DNA of 64,000 bases from Perca fluviatilis (lineage: Eukaryota; Chordata; Actinopteri; Perciformes; Percidae), in NCBI RefSeq assembly GCF_010015445.1, contig NC_053114.1, positions 19,784,224-19,848,223 on the forward strand. Direction: 5' to 3'. How positions within the stretch are numbered: the first letter of the stretch is position 1; every line of letters begins with the position of its first letter. Position numbers and translations under genes: made by a program. Shown here one piece after another: positions 34,488 to 46,165 of the stretch. The notes beneath the pieces were generated by a model that was not told the DNA's origin, searched no databases, and saw only the letters and a program-made list of their open reading frames with translations.

Positions 34488-37400
34488 GAGCCGTAATTTG
34501 AAGTGCTACCATTATTAAGGTCTTTCACAATGTGCATTCTACATTAAAGGTGCAACAAAAATTTAGAACAACTTCATAGATGTTTACCCAACAACTTGAG
34601 ATGCAGTGGATATTGACATTGTGGATGTTGAGCTAAAGAAAAGGGAAGGTTTTCCTCCTCCAATGATTTACTGTAACTATTACACCTTCAGATACAGGTG
34701 CAGTCTTTAGAGAGTTTACATCACATCACCAAGGATAATGAACGCCTGAGTGTCTCATTTGAGTACACAAACGCAAGCACAAAGTCCATCTCAAATTGTA
34801 AGAATGCTTTTCTGTGTGTGTTTGTTTAGAAGTTGTATCCAAAACATCTTGGCAAGACCATTCAGAGCAATGTAAATTGGTTCAGTCTGCAATTCAAAAT
34901 TGCAGCTTGGAAAACGATACATCACCTCAATATTCCTCTAACTTTACCTTGATGTCTACACAGAAAACATATTGCATACAAACCCAAAATGACAATAATG
35001 TTTCCAATCTTAGTTACTACTCTTGCTAAACTTTCTCAAGGCATCCAATTTAGCTTCTCACCGGTAAACACGGAAAGTAATAAGACTGGCTTACAGGTAG
35101 ATTAATCAGAAAAATACAGACAATATATTTTATGAAGACTAACCAACATAAAAATAAAGCTATAAACGATCCATTGATTTTACCAAAGTGGTGGGGCTCT
35201 TTTTCAATTCAAGATATTAAGGAAGAATAAATACTATCATCTGCAAAGATGAACATCATTTTACCTGACCCTAGGCAAGACAAGAACTGCATGAATGGGT
35301 TTTTTGTTATAATTGTTGTACATACTGAAAAGGGTTTTGACAGCTTGATGATATAAAATGGACATTACATTCAAGTGAAACATTTTTGGGCCAATGGCAA
35401 CTCTTGACAACTCCTGTTTAGTTGATATACTTAGCTTGTGGACTCCTTTACAAAAGAACATGTTTATTTTTTCTACAGAACGTACAGAAAACTACGTAAT
35501 CTACAGAAATGTGATGTTTTGATCAGAGTGTGAAATGAAACTACTTCACTCTGTTCCCCACCAGACCCACTCCAACTCATGCATCCACCTTAACAAAAAG
35601 AAAAATGTATATTCAGGAACTATGTAAAGGAAAATATTTAGTGTTTATATTACTACCATAGGGATTCTCATTTTCTCAAAAAAAAAAAAATTCCATGTGA
35701 CCATCAGGACTTCTAGGTTGCTCTGTTGTTAAATCTACTGCCTGCGTCAACAAATAAAAGAAGGCCTCCATCTTTTACGCCCAACATACAAGTTCCACAA
35801 TTTTTTTAAAGTGCTGACAAATTTGGGTATTTTCTCACTCCGTCAGCTGTAACACTCACCAACATTTAAACATAAACATTCTCAAACAGCATTCAACATG
35901 CTGACAGACGCACATCTATATATCTTTCCAACCAATTGATGAAATTTTAATCGACTACTGTATCAGTGTCTTATTGTGAGGCTTTTGTTTGAGCCATGTG
36001 GGTACCCGCCTTACATTTGGCACTCAAATGTGACTACTAGTGTCTGATAAGAAAAAAACCACAGAACAAAACAACTGCTTTCAGTAGCCAATTTCACAGT
36101 TATATTATTACCATTTCGTGATTTGATAAAGTTATTCTTTGAGAGGAAGGCAGAGGAAAACACTAACAGTGGCACGTTTTGGCAGAGAGTCAGAGGTTTC
36201 AGCTTTTTGGGAACAAATAAGTGGACATTCAAATGATTTCATGGACTGCAATAATGGCTACTTCTGTTTATTAAGGCTAGAGGACTGTAAAGGACATGTA
36301 GAACATTTTCTCCATCCAATAATACACACATTACATTATATCACAGGGGCAATCACAAGCACAGCTGGCCACTGTGCATGTCCGATTAGCTGTTAACGCG
36401 ACAGAACAACTTGCAGAACATTGTGGAACAATATGGTTCCTAGGCAGATTACAGTCTATTCCAGGTGTACTTAAAATGTTCTCTGAAGCTGGTCATTATA
36501 AAATCAGTAATAAATAAGTACAGGCAATATTATGTAAAAACGTTTTCAAGAAGTTGCATGCAACTATCAGTGGAGTCGTTTATGTTTTATCAGTTTAGCT
36601 TTTTATTTAAAAGCCTGTTGTAGCTGCACATACAGTGAAGGCTGTGCTGCCCCTTACTTCCAACTGGATTAAAGTGGTTTGAACTGACAATGCCATCCTT
36701 GGAGCCCTGCACTCTAGCTAGCGTTGCTAAAAATGTCCAAAAGTTGGCACAGAAAAAGAGAAGTTGCCATTCAGTTTACATCTGTGTCCTACCTTAAGGC
36801 TGTACAGGATTCAATCTTGTGAGTCAGTATTTTCCAAGAATGTAAGAATCCCCATCTTTAAGGAAGTAATGTAATGCACCCAGTGCAAGTGGTTAGATTA
36901 TAATGTCTCTCATTCTATATAGTTTATATGGTTGCTTTGTCACCCATATACTCAAAAATTGGATACCATGGACGTAGGCTGCTTTAAATTCTTCCAACTA
37001 TCCCACCATTCATTGTCCAGTGTTAGATTGTATAAGGTGAGGAAGAGTGGGTCTGAAGGTGGACTTATGCCTTGTAAATTGGACGTATATGAGTGAAAGC
37101 ATTGCTCGGCCTCAAGGGGTACTGCTCAGTTGACTTAAACGCAGCACTTTTACTGCAACAACTTCTTCAATTCGCTGAGCTCTTTTGAAGCGGAGCAGTA
37201 CTTTCAGAATGAACAAAGAACATTTGACTAGATGGGGAAACAAAGACAGAAGCAGACAGATCGAGACATACAGGAGGAGACAGGCAGAAAATGTCTGTGT
37301 TGTGTAAGGATAGTCGTGGAGCTGTATAAAAAAGCTGTCACACGCTTCTCTGACAATGAAACAGAGTGTTATGTTTGTATCAATCACACACTGAGTGGAT

Positions 37401-40088
37401 TTTATAAGATCACCTTCTTGTTTATATTGAACTTTAGTTATTTGATTTTTAAAGGATATAGTAGGTTTGGTTTTCAATAAATGTATGTACATTTGTTGTT
37501 TAAAAAAATAAAGAGAAGGTTTGAGCTGTTTTTCCAACACTGACAATGACATGTTAGTGCCCCGAAAGAGCAGATACTATTTGAAATGTTTATTTAGCCA
37601 ATAATAAATAAATGATTTCCATGGACAGAAACCCAGCAAATAAAGAGAACTTAAAGTTAATGACTCAATGTTTTTGCACTTAAAACGTTTCTTTGCATGT
37701 GGTAGAAAATATCAGTGAAAGGAGTAAAAAAGGAATAATTTAAAAACACATAAGGCCATAAAACAGTTTAAACAACACCTAGAGAGTGTATCTATTCAAG
37801 AAGATACTGTTCTCTCAAGAGGAGCGAGCAAGAACTACTGTCTGCACAAGTAAATAATGGTCAGAAAAGAGGACAACAGCCTGACCACTAGAAACCTAAC
37901 TGATCTCGGGGAAAAGTGCTGCTCTGCAACAACTTTCTTCTCCTTTTGTACATGGCTCCTTTGGGAGAACTCCCTTGGTAACGCTATTCTGAGGCCAGAA
38001 GCACAGCCAAGACCCCCAGTGAGGTGAAGTTCTACGCTTGAGAGATGAAAGGCGCACTTACAGAATAGATGAAGGGCAAAGAATAAAAATAAGAAAGAAA
38101 AACCTTTCTCATCGAACTTGAATGTCACATATTATTTTTGGTTGTTAATAGGTAGAAAACAGCTTTTAAAACAGATAAAGTGTTTGTTCAGTCAGGTTAC
38201 AATTATTGCAGACTGACATCTTTATTACCTCAATCTCATTTCAGCATCTTAGAACAGAAGTTCCAGCTGTGCAGAAATAGCAGAGAGTTGCTTTGTTAAT
38301 GCATTCGCTGTGTTCTCTGGACGACCTGCAGCATTCTGCCTTCTCGTCCTTGCACTCCCAATTTATAAAATCTGCTCATTAGAATTCCACCTCAAGTCCT
38401 GCTGAATTCCTTGAAGCCATTAGCAGTTGTTGAGAATGGTTTGGGCTGGCCTCAGCTTCGACTGTAATGACGAGGACAGGGTGCCAGGGAGAATCAATGC
38501 TTCTCCGTGGCTCAAGAGTGAAACTGCAACAGCAAGACTGGGCCCATTGAGTGCCGGACGGCCGTCTTTTTCAACCACTTAATTGATCAAGGTTTTATTT
38601 ATCTTGTCACAAGACTTACTAACCTAATTTGTTTTCCATTCGCTCACAAAGCACCTTCATTGAATAACCATGTTAACAATCCACAGTATTACATTTCTTT
38701 TTTCCCCCTCTCTGAACACACTTTAGACATTGTCTCTGTGTTCATTTACATGTAACAGGGGCACTTTTAAACTCATGTAGTTAATTATCATATCAAACAT
38801 AATTTCTTTATTAATGTTTGTGGGCACACACACATTCACCGAGTCAGCTTTTCATTAGAGAATATTCTTTTTGTATGTGTTTTAATGCAGCAGAGGGAGT
38901 GGATGGCAGAGGGCTGAGATGAATTCCTCTCCCTTTGTTCTTTCTGAACAAGGCAGAGGTGCATCATGCACACCCTCTTAACTCTGCAACTGTGCAAAGA
39001 TGTCCTTGTAATTGGGTGATATTTTTTACTGAAATACCCGCCGCATGCACTCCATTACATTTCTGTCATAAAATACCCTCCTCACTGTCATTAACTTAAA
39101 TGGAATGTCAATACTTAGTGTGTGGAATGGGAAGCGTGGAAATGAGCTTAACACTGCAACCCATAAACATAAAGTTTAATGCCGCCACCAAAGGAAGGGC
39201 CAATCACAGCATAGCTTTGCAAATCAAAGAATAATAATCACAGATTTTCTCGCCCAGCCATCTCAACAGCTTAATATAAATAAGTTAGTAGCACCCTCTT
39301 GTGAGCTTTCATTTTCTAATCCTCACCAATTTCCTTCCCTCCATTCCATTTTGCTTTGTACACTTTGCCTTTCCTTGCATCCAAACTACACTATCTTCCA
39401 CCCCCACCCCTGTTGTGCATTCCTTTCAATTTGTTTTAGGCCAAAATGTAAAAAAAAAAAAAAAAAAAAACTAACTAAACAACTAAATCTAATTATTTGG
39501 TATAAAGTAGGGATTGGATTGAGGCATAAGAGACAACGCTGCTCAGCTGATCTCCATCTGATGTCACGAGGAAGATTCCCCACACAGGACCACTTTATGG
39601 GCCCATTTTGTATTACCCTATGACTGTAAGTCAGCAGGCTGCTTAAAAGGAGACAGCCGTGCCAGCACAGTGCGATTATTGCCTTCATATATTAACCCAT
39701 ATTGGGCAATTTCAAGAGACAAGTCAGATGATGCTGTGATAGATTTTACTGTGCTGTAAGTGTTAACTATTAACACTATTATAAGTGTAATATGGTCATT
39801 GTTGTATATCATCTGTTCAGACGACTGCACTCAGTTTGCTCTCCATGCAACCGTTATAATTGCCATCCTCACATCCATTTCATGAGAAAAAAAAAGTGTT
39901 TTTAGTAATTAAAATGAAATAATCATGTTAATATAGTGATGTGATGAGTTAAGCAAATAAATGGCTAAGTAAATAAATAATTATCGAAGAGCTGAGACGA
40001 GTCATTCACATAACACGCCATGTATTGTTTTTCCCTCTGGAGTCTTACCACTAGTCACAAGATAAACATCATGTTCTTTTCTTAGCAG
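34488..40088. other. 5.6 kb of unique-looking non-coding DNA
   Basis: No repeat family or exon recognised. Poly-A tracts lie at about 35679-35691 and 39450-39470. The stretches 38270-38600 and 38880-39300 are non-repetitive and of balanced composition, and are reasonable targets for a conservation test. The 146-codon minus-strand frame at 37112-37552 shows no domain. Confidence 0.4.
39450..39470 (+). repeat. Poly-A tract (21 nt)
   Basis: An uninterrupted A run. The upstream sequence has no SINE boxes, so it is not assigned to a retroposon. Confidence 0.9.
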
Positions 40089-40106
40089 TACACACACACA
40101 CAGAGA

Positions 40107-40139
<33 letters not shown>

Positions 40140-40141
40140 AC
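40089..40141. repeat. (CA)n microsatellite, interrupted
   Basis: CA run with 'gaga' and 'tc' interruptions. Confidence 0.95.
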
Positions 40142-40814
40142 TAGTTGAGAAACAAATGTCTTGTGATGTAAATGAAGAGTGCATACACTGGTATCTCTAA
40201 GGTAATTAAACAGAAGTAAAGGTCTACTGTGACTGGGAGGGCTTGTCAGGGGTGGACTAATGGTAAAGCTGATTAAAGTGTGTTTTATCCCCCTAATTAA
40301 ACTCATCTTCTCAGCCCACAGTATACAGACACGTTCAACAGAGTAGGTTTACAGGCCCGCTGAGACTTGCATCAGTATGTTGTTGTTCTTACCTTTACAT
40401 GTTGGTCATAAAAGTTCATTTTCTTCACAGTTACCAATGTGATCCAAAGCAACATTCATTGTTTGTAATACAGATACAGTTTTAACTGAACAGCTGTTGT
40501 ACAATATGCTTTTTCTCCAAAGCAACTTAGCAGTGAGTGCATTCTCATCAACAATTGTAAGTGCATCCCTCCCGAACACACAGCTAACAACAGTCAATCC
40601 AGTGCTACAGTACAAATGCTTAGAATTTTGAGAAGATACAGTACTCATCGGACACAGAGGTGATATAACTCAATTTGGCATGAACAACCAGGGCTTTAAC
40701 TTCATGATGACACATGCCACATGCTTGTGAAGTGTTTTCCTACTTGTGCTTATTTGGTATTTTTGTGACTCACTATGAACTTGACTGTGTTCTATCTCAA
40801 AGGTAGGTGCAGTA

Positions 40815-40972
40815 CGGAGGAAGGTGGCTCAGTTTTTAGAACTGCAATTTCACAGCAAAGGGGTTCTGGGTTTGAACCACTGTGCATTTCATGTGTTCCT
40901 CTTTCCTACTGCATTCCAATGGCTAGAAGTTACGCTAGACTGCAAACTCTAAATTGCCCATGCACTGAATAA
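40815..40972 (+). repeat. Decayed tRNA-like SINE/interspersed repeat
   Basis: 'aaggtggctcagtttttaga' resembles an A box region. 'tctgggtttgaaccac' (about 40865-40880) resembles a B box. 'tctaaattgcccatgcactg' near 40948 is the usual 3' block of a high-copy teleost repeat whose fresh copies read 'ggtggctcagtggttagcac'. The motif order is kept but many bases differ, so the copy is old. No target duplication found. Confidence 0.6.
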
Positions 40973-43900
40973 CATTGTCTGTTGATGTGTGCTAGCCCTG
41001 TAACATAATGGCATTTGAGCTTGTATTGTTCAGCTAATCACACCTATACTTGTAACAGTTAACCAAAAATGTAAGATGTCTTTTTAGTGTATTAATACGT
41101 GTTTGTGGCATTGTGAATGACTGTCATCCAGTAGAAATTGTGCATTAGGATGTGTGAAATGAGAACAGTCCATGCAAGTGTCAGCACCCTCTGAAGATGT
41201 CAGGGAATGCCCCCCTCCTATCCCTGCTGTCCACCATGGTCCTGAGTGGCTCTTTTTTCTAATAATGTTTAACCTGTTCTTGAATTGAACAATGGTTTCT
41301 TTGGGAAATGAACAACGCAGTAGGCAAATGTGCTACTGTACATCCTCCCACACAAATGTAAGGTGCCATATATTCATCTCATGAAGCTGCATCTCCTACA
41401 GAAGAAAATCAGTTTCTTTTTGGGTGCTCTTATGTCCAGACTGTTGTAATGTAAGTGGTCATGACGGATGCCAGTCCAACCCACACCATCTGAAAATGTA
41501 TTCATCAAACGCCTATTCCACTGCAGCATAGATTTGAAACATGCCTCTAGCCACACAATTACCAAAAGTCAGTGGCCACAGGCTGTTCTGGGACTTCATT
41601 ATGATGTTGCTGATTTAATTTCAGTCTCTTTTTGTTCTCCATTTGTAATGCAACTGTCCCCTCAATGGCACTGTACATTTCTGGAGTACTTTTAATGTAG
41701 GACTCTCCGTCAGTCATGCCACCCTCAGCAGTCCCTTCATCCTCTACTGCTTCAATTAAATTGGAAACCAAATCAATTTTACCCCCTTAAGACCAAATCA
41801 CCTACACCACAACTATTTGCCATTTAGCAGTTTGTCTTGGACAGAGCTTTGTGTTATTACACTTGGTTGCTTATTAATTCAAAATAAGACCAAATATCAA
41901 TTTGAATATTAAAAAGGAAGGAGATGATTGGCACCAGAAAGCGGAACATATCAAAAGTATAAGCCTTTCTTTGCGCTATCATAACTTTAATTATCTGCTT
42001 CTCTTTCGCTGCAACCTTTCGATCCAAAATGTTCTACATTTGCAATTTCAGCTAATGGAAAGTGTACTAAGACATCATGTCACTGCCAGCACTCAATCAA
42101 TCTCAATCACCTGTTTTATGCATGCACCTTATTTTTGTTGTCAGCCTTGACAGGACCAAACACTGCAACCAAGGATTTACCAGGATCACTCTGACATTGT
42201 GGACTGAAAAATGATCAATTATAATGTTGCCAACTCTTACTTCCCCTCTTTCTGGCTAGGTACTAATAAATAATCTCACATTCTGAGCAGTTTTTGGAGG
42301 ACTGCCATTAATTAGAGTGACAGACAAGTGGAATATATTAAGAAGATGCATACTGAGACAGTGTTGCTCTACCCCTCTTTCACCTATTTTCCTCAGCTTT
42401 TGCCAATAATTGGTATAGTTTGTGAGAGAAACTGTTGTCTTAACACATATTAGGGATATAATGTTAGAATTGTAACACTTACAGTTAAAGTAACAACAGC
42501 AATGAATTGACACAACTTTTACCAGTGTAATTAACAGCAACCTGAATAGGACACAAGGCTTAAAAATACAGTCACAAATTTTTATCATGGCATTATAATT
42601 ATATCTTCGAAATCTAAAAATGTTCGCTAGTTGGTTGTTTCTAACCAAACATCTTAACAAAACTAACTGCTATTCTATAATTTTCATAACCAAAAAAGTA
42701 TGGTACAGTAATACAGTAGATGGCATTTTCAGTTTTACCATGAGTGCCATCGCACACTTAATCACTGTATAAATATTGCACTAATGGCCTTTGTCGCATT
42801 AACAAACTACTCCTACTCTTCATTGATGTTTGCCGATGACTGTGTTCCAACCAAACATGATAAAAAGAAATGTTCATTATTTAGTATAATATTTTTTTGT
42901 GAAGATGATACTGTTGTATATGGCTGTATAGTATGTTAGCATCCACTCATTTCTGTATGGTCCATAATCCTATACGCAACAGTTAACTGAGCCTGTATGT
43001 ACATAGCCAAATTATGTATAATCTTCTTCATATTGTAAAATGTGTAAGTGTTGTGATGGGTTGGTATCTGATTATTTCTTTAAGTTTGTGTGTGTGAGTC
43101 AGACGATGGAAACAGTTTAATGCCAATGACAGCAGACAGTCTGACAGACTGACTGGCATGTTGCCATTCAACATAGCTGAGCCTAACAGAGCATCAGTAA
43201 AAGTCTCCACCTGTGCTGCATAGCTAAATAAAGCTGCAAGAAGTTAATATATTGGTAGCCAAGTTGAGTATTTTTAGGAGACAGAAAACTATCTTAAGTA
43301 AGCAAATTTGGCAAAAAATATGGCCTTTGCTGATAAGAAGCACACGTCGGATGCTATACAGTGCTGCCGCCTAGATAACCCATTCCCTCCTTTCTCTCTG
43401 CTTTTAGTCTGTGTTGTTGTTGGTCATCTGGAAGTCAGTTAAAGACAGTGATTTATGCATGGGTCTTCATGCAGCATAGCCTCATTACACACAGCCATTT
43501 TGAGAATCAGCAGATAATTACAGTATACATCATAGACCTCATGGGCACAGCAGATTCAGTCTATTCCACTGGCCTGTCATTTAGGCCATAGGGCCTCTGG
43601 AAAAGAAAACTGGATTCTAACCTCATTTGGAATATGATTTGCTCTTTATTTTTGCAGGAAATCTCATTGGAAATTTGTTGTGAAATGTTGAATTGGCAAT
43701 TTTTTAATTACTCTACTGTGACTAGTCATCATAGAAAATGGATTAACTGCTAATGGTATATTTTCATTAAATGAAAAGACAGTAAAGACAGCACATAGTC
43801 AAGCTCATTTGAGGGCAGTCAAATAGGTCTAATAAAAATGATGACTAAATGAATGAAGTCTTCGCCCGCAACTATTTGTATGAATGGCAATTAAACTAAA

Positions 43901-43974
43901 GCTAAGCAACTAATTCTAACAGACTTTTTTTTTTTCAATCTTCCATGAAGGGAACATTAACTCGTGCCCGAACT
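40973..43974. other. Unique-looking non-coding DNA
   Basis: No recognised repeat. It contains the possible decayed coding stretch on the minus strand (41559-41786) and a 134-codon minus-strand frame (42256-42660) without motifs. Confidence 0.4.
41559..41786 (-). pseudogene. Possible remnant of a coding exon or transposon ORF, unidentified
   Basis: The minus-strand frame reads IDLVSNLIEAVEDEGTAEGG near its start and continues for about 75 codons to a stop, with no ATG at its beginning. The translation has a charged, protein-like mix (EDEG, ENKKRLKLNQ), unlike the Cys/Leu/Phe-rich chance frames elsewhere. A stop lies directly upstream in frame, and no clear splice acceptor is visible. I do not recognise the family. 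It could be a decayed transposase fragment or simply chance. Confidence 0.15.
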
Positions 43975-44037
43975 GAACTGAACCCTGAATATCTGGACCT
44001 CCGTCCGCGAGCCGAGCTGAACCCTGAATATTGGACC
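43975..44037 (+). repeat. Two short tandem units, 39-bp period
   Basis: gaactgaaccctgaatatct at 43975 is repeated as gagctgaaccctgaatattg at 44014. The cccgaac/gagccgag content recalls the ends of the R3 family, but no longer match is present. Confidence 0.65.
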
Positions 44038-45165
44038 CCTTGCACCCCTTTAGTGAGTACTGATGGTCCCATTTCTCACTAAACGATCACCATAGATTCA
44101 CTTAACACAAGTCATTACTTATAATTTACTCCAAATATGTTGTACAGTAATTTTACTTCACCATCCCATGCAATGGCATGCTAAGCTCAGTTATGATTTA
44201 TTAGATTCAGTATCATTTTCTCATCCATGACTTCATCTGATTCTGTATGAGACACTGCGCTAAAACAGACTCTGCTTTCTTCATATCTTTTCCTTCTTCC
44301 CTACAATGTTTAAGTATATTTTGCTTCTTAGTTACTGTGACATATTGCACTTACAACATCATTAAATTCAGGGCCTAATGTGATGCTAATATCCATGCCA
44401 TTTTTACTTGAGTAATACATATTTGTCTCATTACCTCAATGCTTAGAAAACACAGTGCTTGATAGTCATCTGGGGGTTGGAGGAGGTTTGCTTGTGTTGC
44501 TTTGCTTACACACTGGTGAATCTTAATGATGTCAGTTTTTCTTACTCTCTGGTATCAACTACAGCATATCAACATGGGGAGGGTTTCTTGTAAACTAGTA
44601 ATCTCACCGTATTCTGCCTCCACTGCAGTGCCAGGTTCATTTAGTTCTGCCCTTTCATTATGCAGGAGTAATTAGCTGTCTGTACATTTTCTAATCATGT
44701 ATTATACACAGTGGTAGTTAGAGATTATTCTGTAGAAGCTGCTCTATCTACTGTATATTTTTTTTCTATCTATATATATATATTCTTCATGATCTCTGCA
44801 TTGTGAGCGTGGAATATTCCACTGGAAAACTTGAGCCTGGAGGTTTCTCCGTCTGAGTTCAAGGTCTTTGCTCAGGCATTAGTGAATCCATAGAGAGTTA
44901 TTGATTTGAGTTGTTGTCAATAGAGCCGCTTTATGTCAGCCATGTGTGTGTCTCTTCGTTTTCCGCATATTTAATATTGCTGCTGCCCTTTTGTTATTAA
45001 TGTGTGAACTATAGCTGAGTGATTGTGATATGCAGAACAAATAACAGCTAAACTCTAGCTTAAACATGCAAAAACTATATACATATATAAATATGCAAAC
45101 ATAGCTTGCAAATTATTGATTAGTGCATTTGACATTGTGTGAGGGCATGATGGACTTGATATATT

Positions 45166-45201
<36 letters not shown>

Positions 45202-45763
45202 AGACTAAAGGAGAGAAAACAGTTTATAACATTTTTTGTCTTGTAGTTATATTCTCATTAGTTGTAGGCTCAGATTTCCCTACATTAAAAATTCATCACC
45301 TGTTGTGCTCCCTTGGGTCCACCATCAGCAATTGTGGTAAAGCTAACAAGACAGAGGTATAGACACAATGTAAACAGGGAAGGGAGGTTCCTCCTACCCA
45401 AACTCCCTTGGGCTGTGATCAACAGACTGAGAGAAAGACTCCAATGTGCGTGCGTTATGGGAGTAGAAAGCTGAAACTTATTTCTCTGTATGTGCTTGAT
45501 GAGCTTCTTACTTCGAAATAAATGGACTGCCACGTTTGAATACTTCATCCCTTCTTTAATACATCCATGGCTGCAAGCACAAGATGCCTTTTGACTTCTG
45601 CCTGCCATATTCATTTGCCCCTCCAAACAACCACACATACTCTCTCCTCAGGCCATGTTTAACTATGTTAAATTTGCAACTTACAGTATACTGGGCACAA
45701 AGTGAAAGCAAGCACTGCACAAAATCCTACTGTGATGGTCCACTGCCAGCCTGACCTACAACA
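44038..45763. other. Unique-looking non-coding DNA
   Basis: Apart from an AT microsatellite (45170-45197) and a short (TA)n near 44771-44782, nothing is recognised. The stretch 44810-45010 is non-repetitive and worth a conservation test. Confidence 0.4.
45170..45197. repeat. (TA)n microsatellite
   Basis: Perfect TA run. Confidence 0.95.
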
Positions 45764-46165
45764 GAGTGCGGATCAGGCCGCATTATTCTGTCCGAGGCCG
45801 GCCTGCGTCCGACAGAGCAGTAACTGAACCTGACCCGAGCCCGACGGGCATTAAGATATTTATGTCCGAGCTTGACCCGAGCCCGACACAGTTCAAATCT
45901 AATTTTTTTCCTCATACTAATGACACATGTATGTTTGTTTGTGTGGAAAGCCCACTTGTATTAAGCAACTGTAGGAAGGCATTCGGAAATGTCAACAGAT
46001 GAGCGCATCAGCGCACACGGGGCTACAAGCGCACATTAACACAGGCGTGCACAATAAGCTGTTTTAAATTAAAAATGTTCAATGCCTTATCGCGCTGATG
46101 TGACCGAGCCTGACCCGAACCCGAACATAATTTCTAAATATCTGTCCGAACCCGGCCTTTCTCTC
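45764..46165 (+). mobile_element. Dispersed element family R3, copy 2
   Basis: Begins gagtgcggatcaggccgcat as in copy 1 (18751-19140). It carries about 35 extra bp near 45812-45848 rich in 'ctgacccgagcccgac', and ends 'tgtccgaacccggcc'. Unlike copy 1 it is not bordered by microsatellites. The interior match is close enough that the two are clearly members of one family. Confidence 0.78.

Noticed and set aside
37112..37552. 146-codon minus-strand frame
   Set aside because: No recognisable motif; composition is typical of AT-rich chance frames (Leu, Phe, Lys runs).
42256..42660. 134-codon minus-strand frame
   Set aside because: Cys/Ile/Asn-rich chance composition and no family match; no splice or start context.
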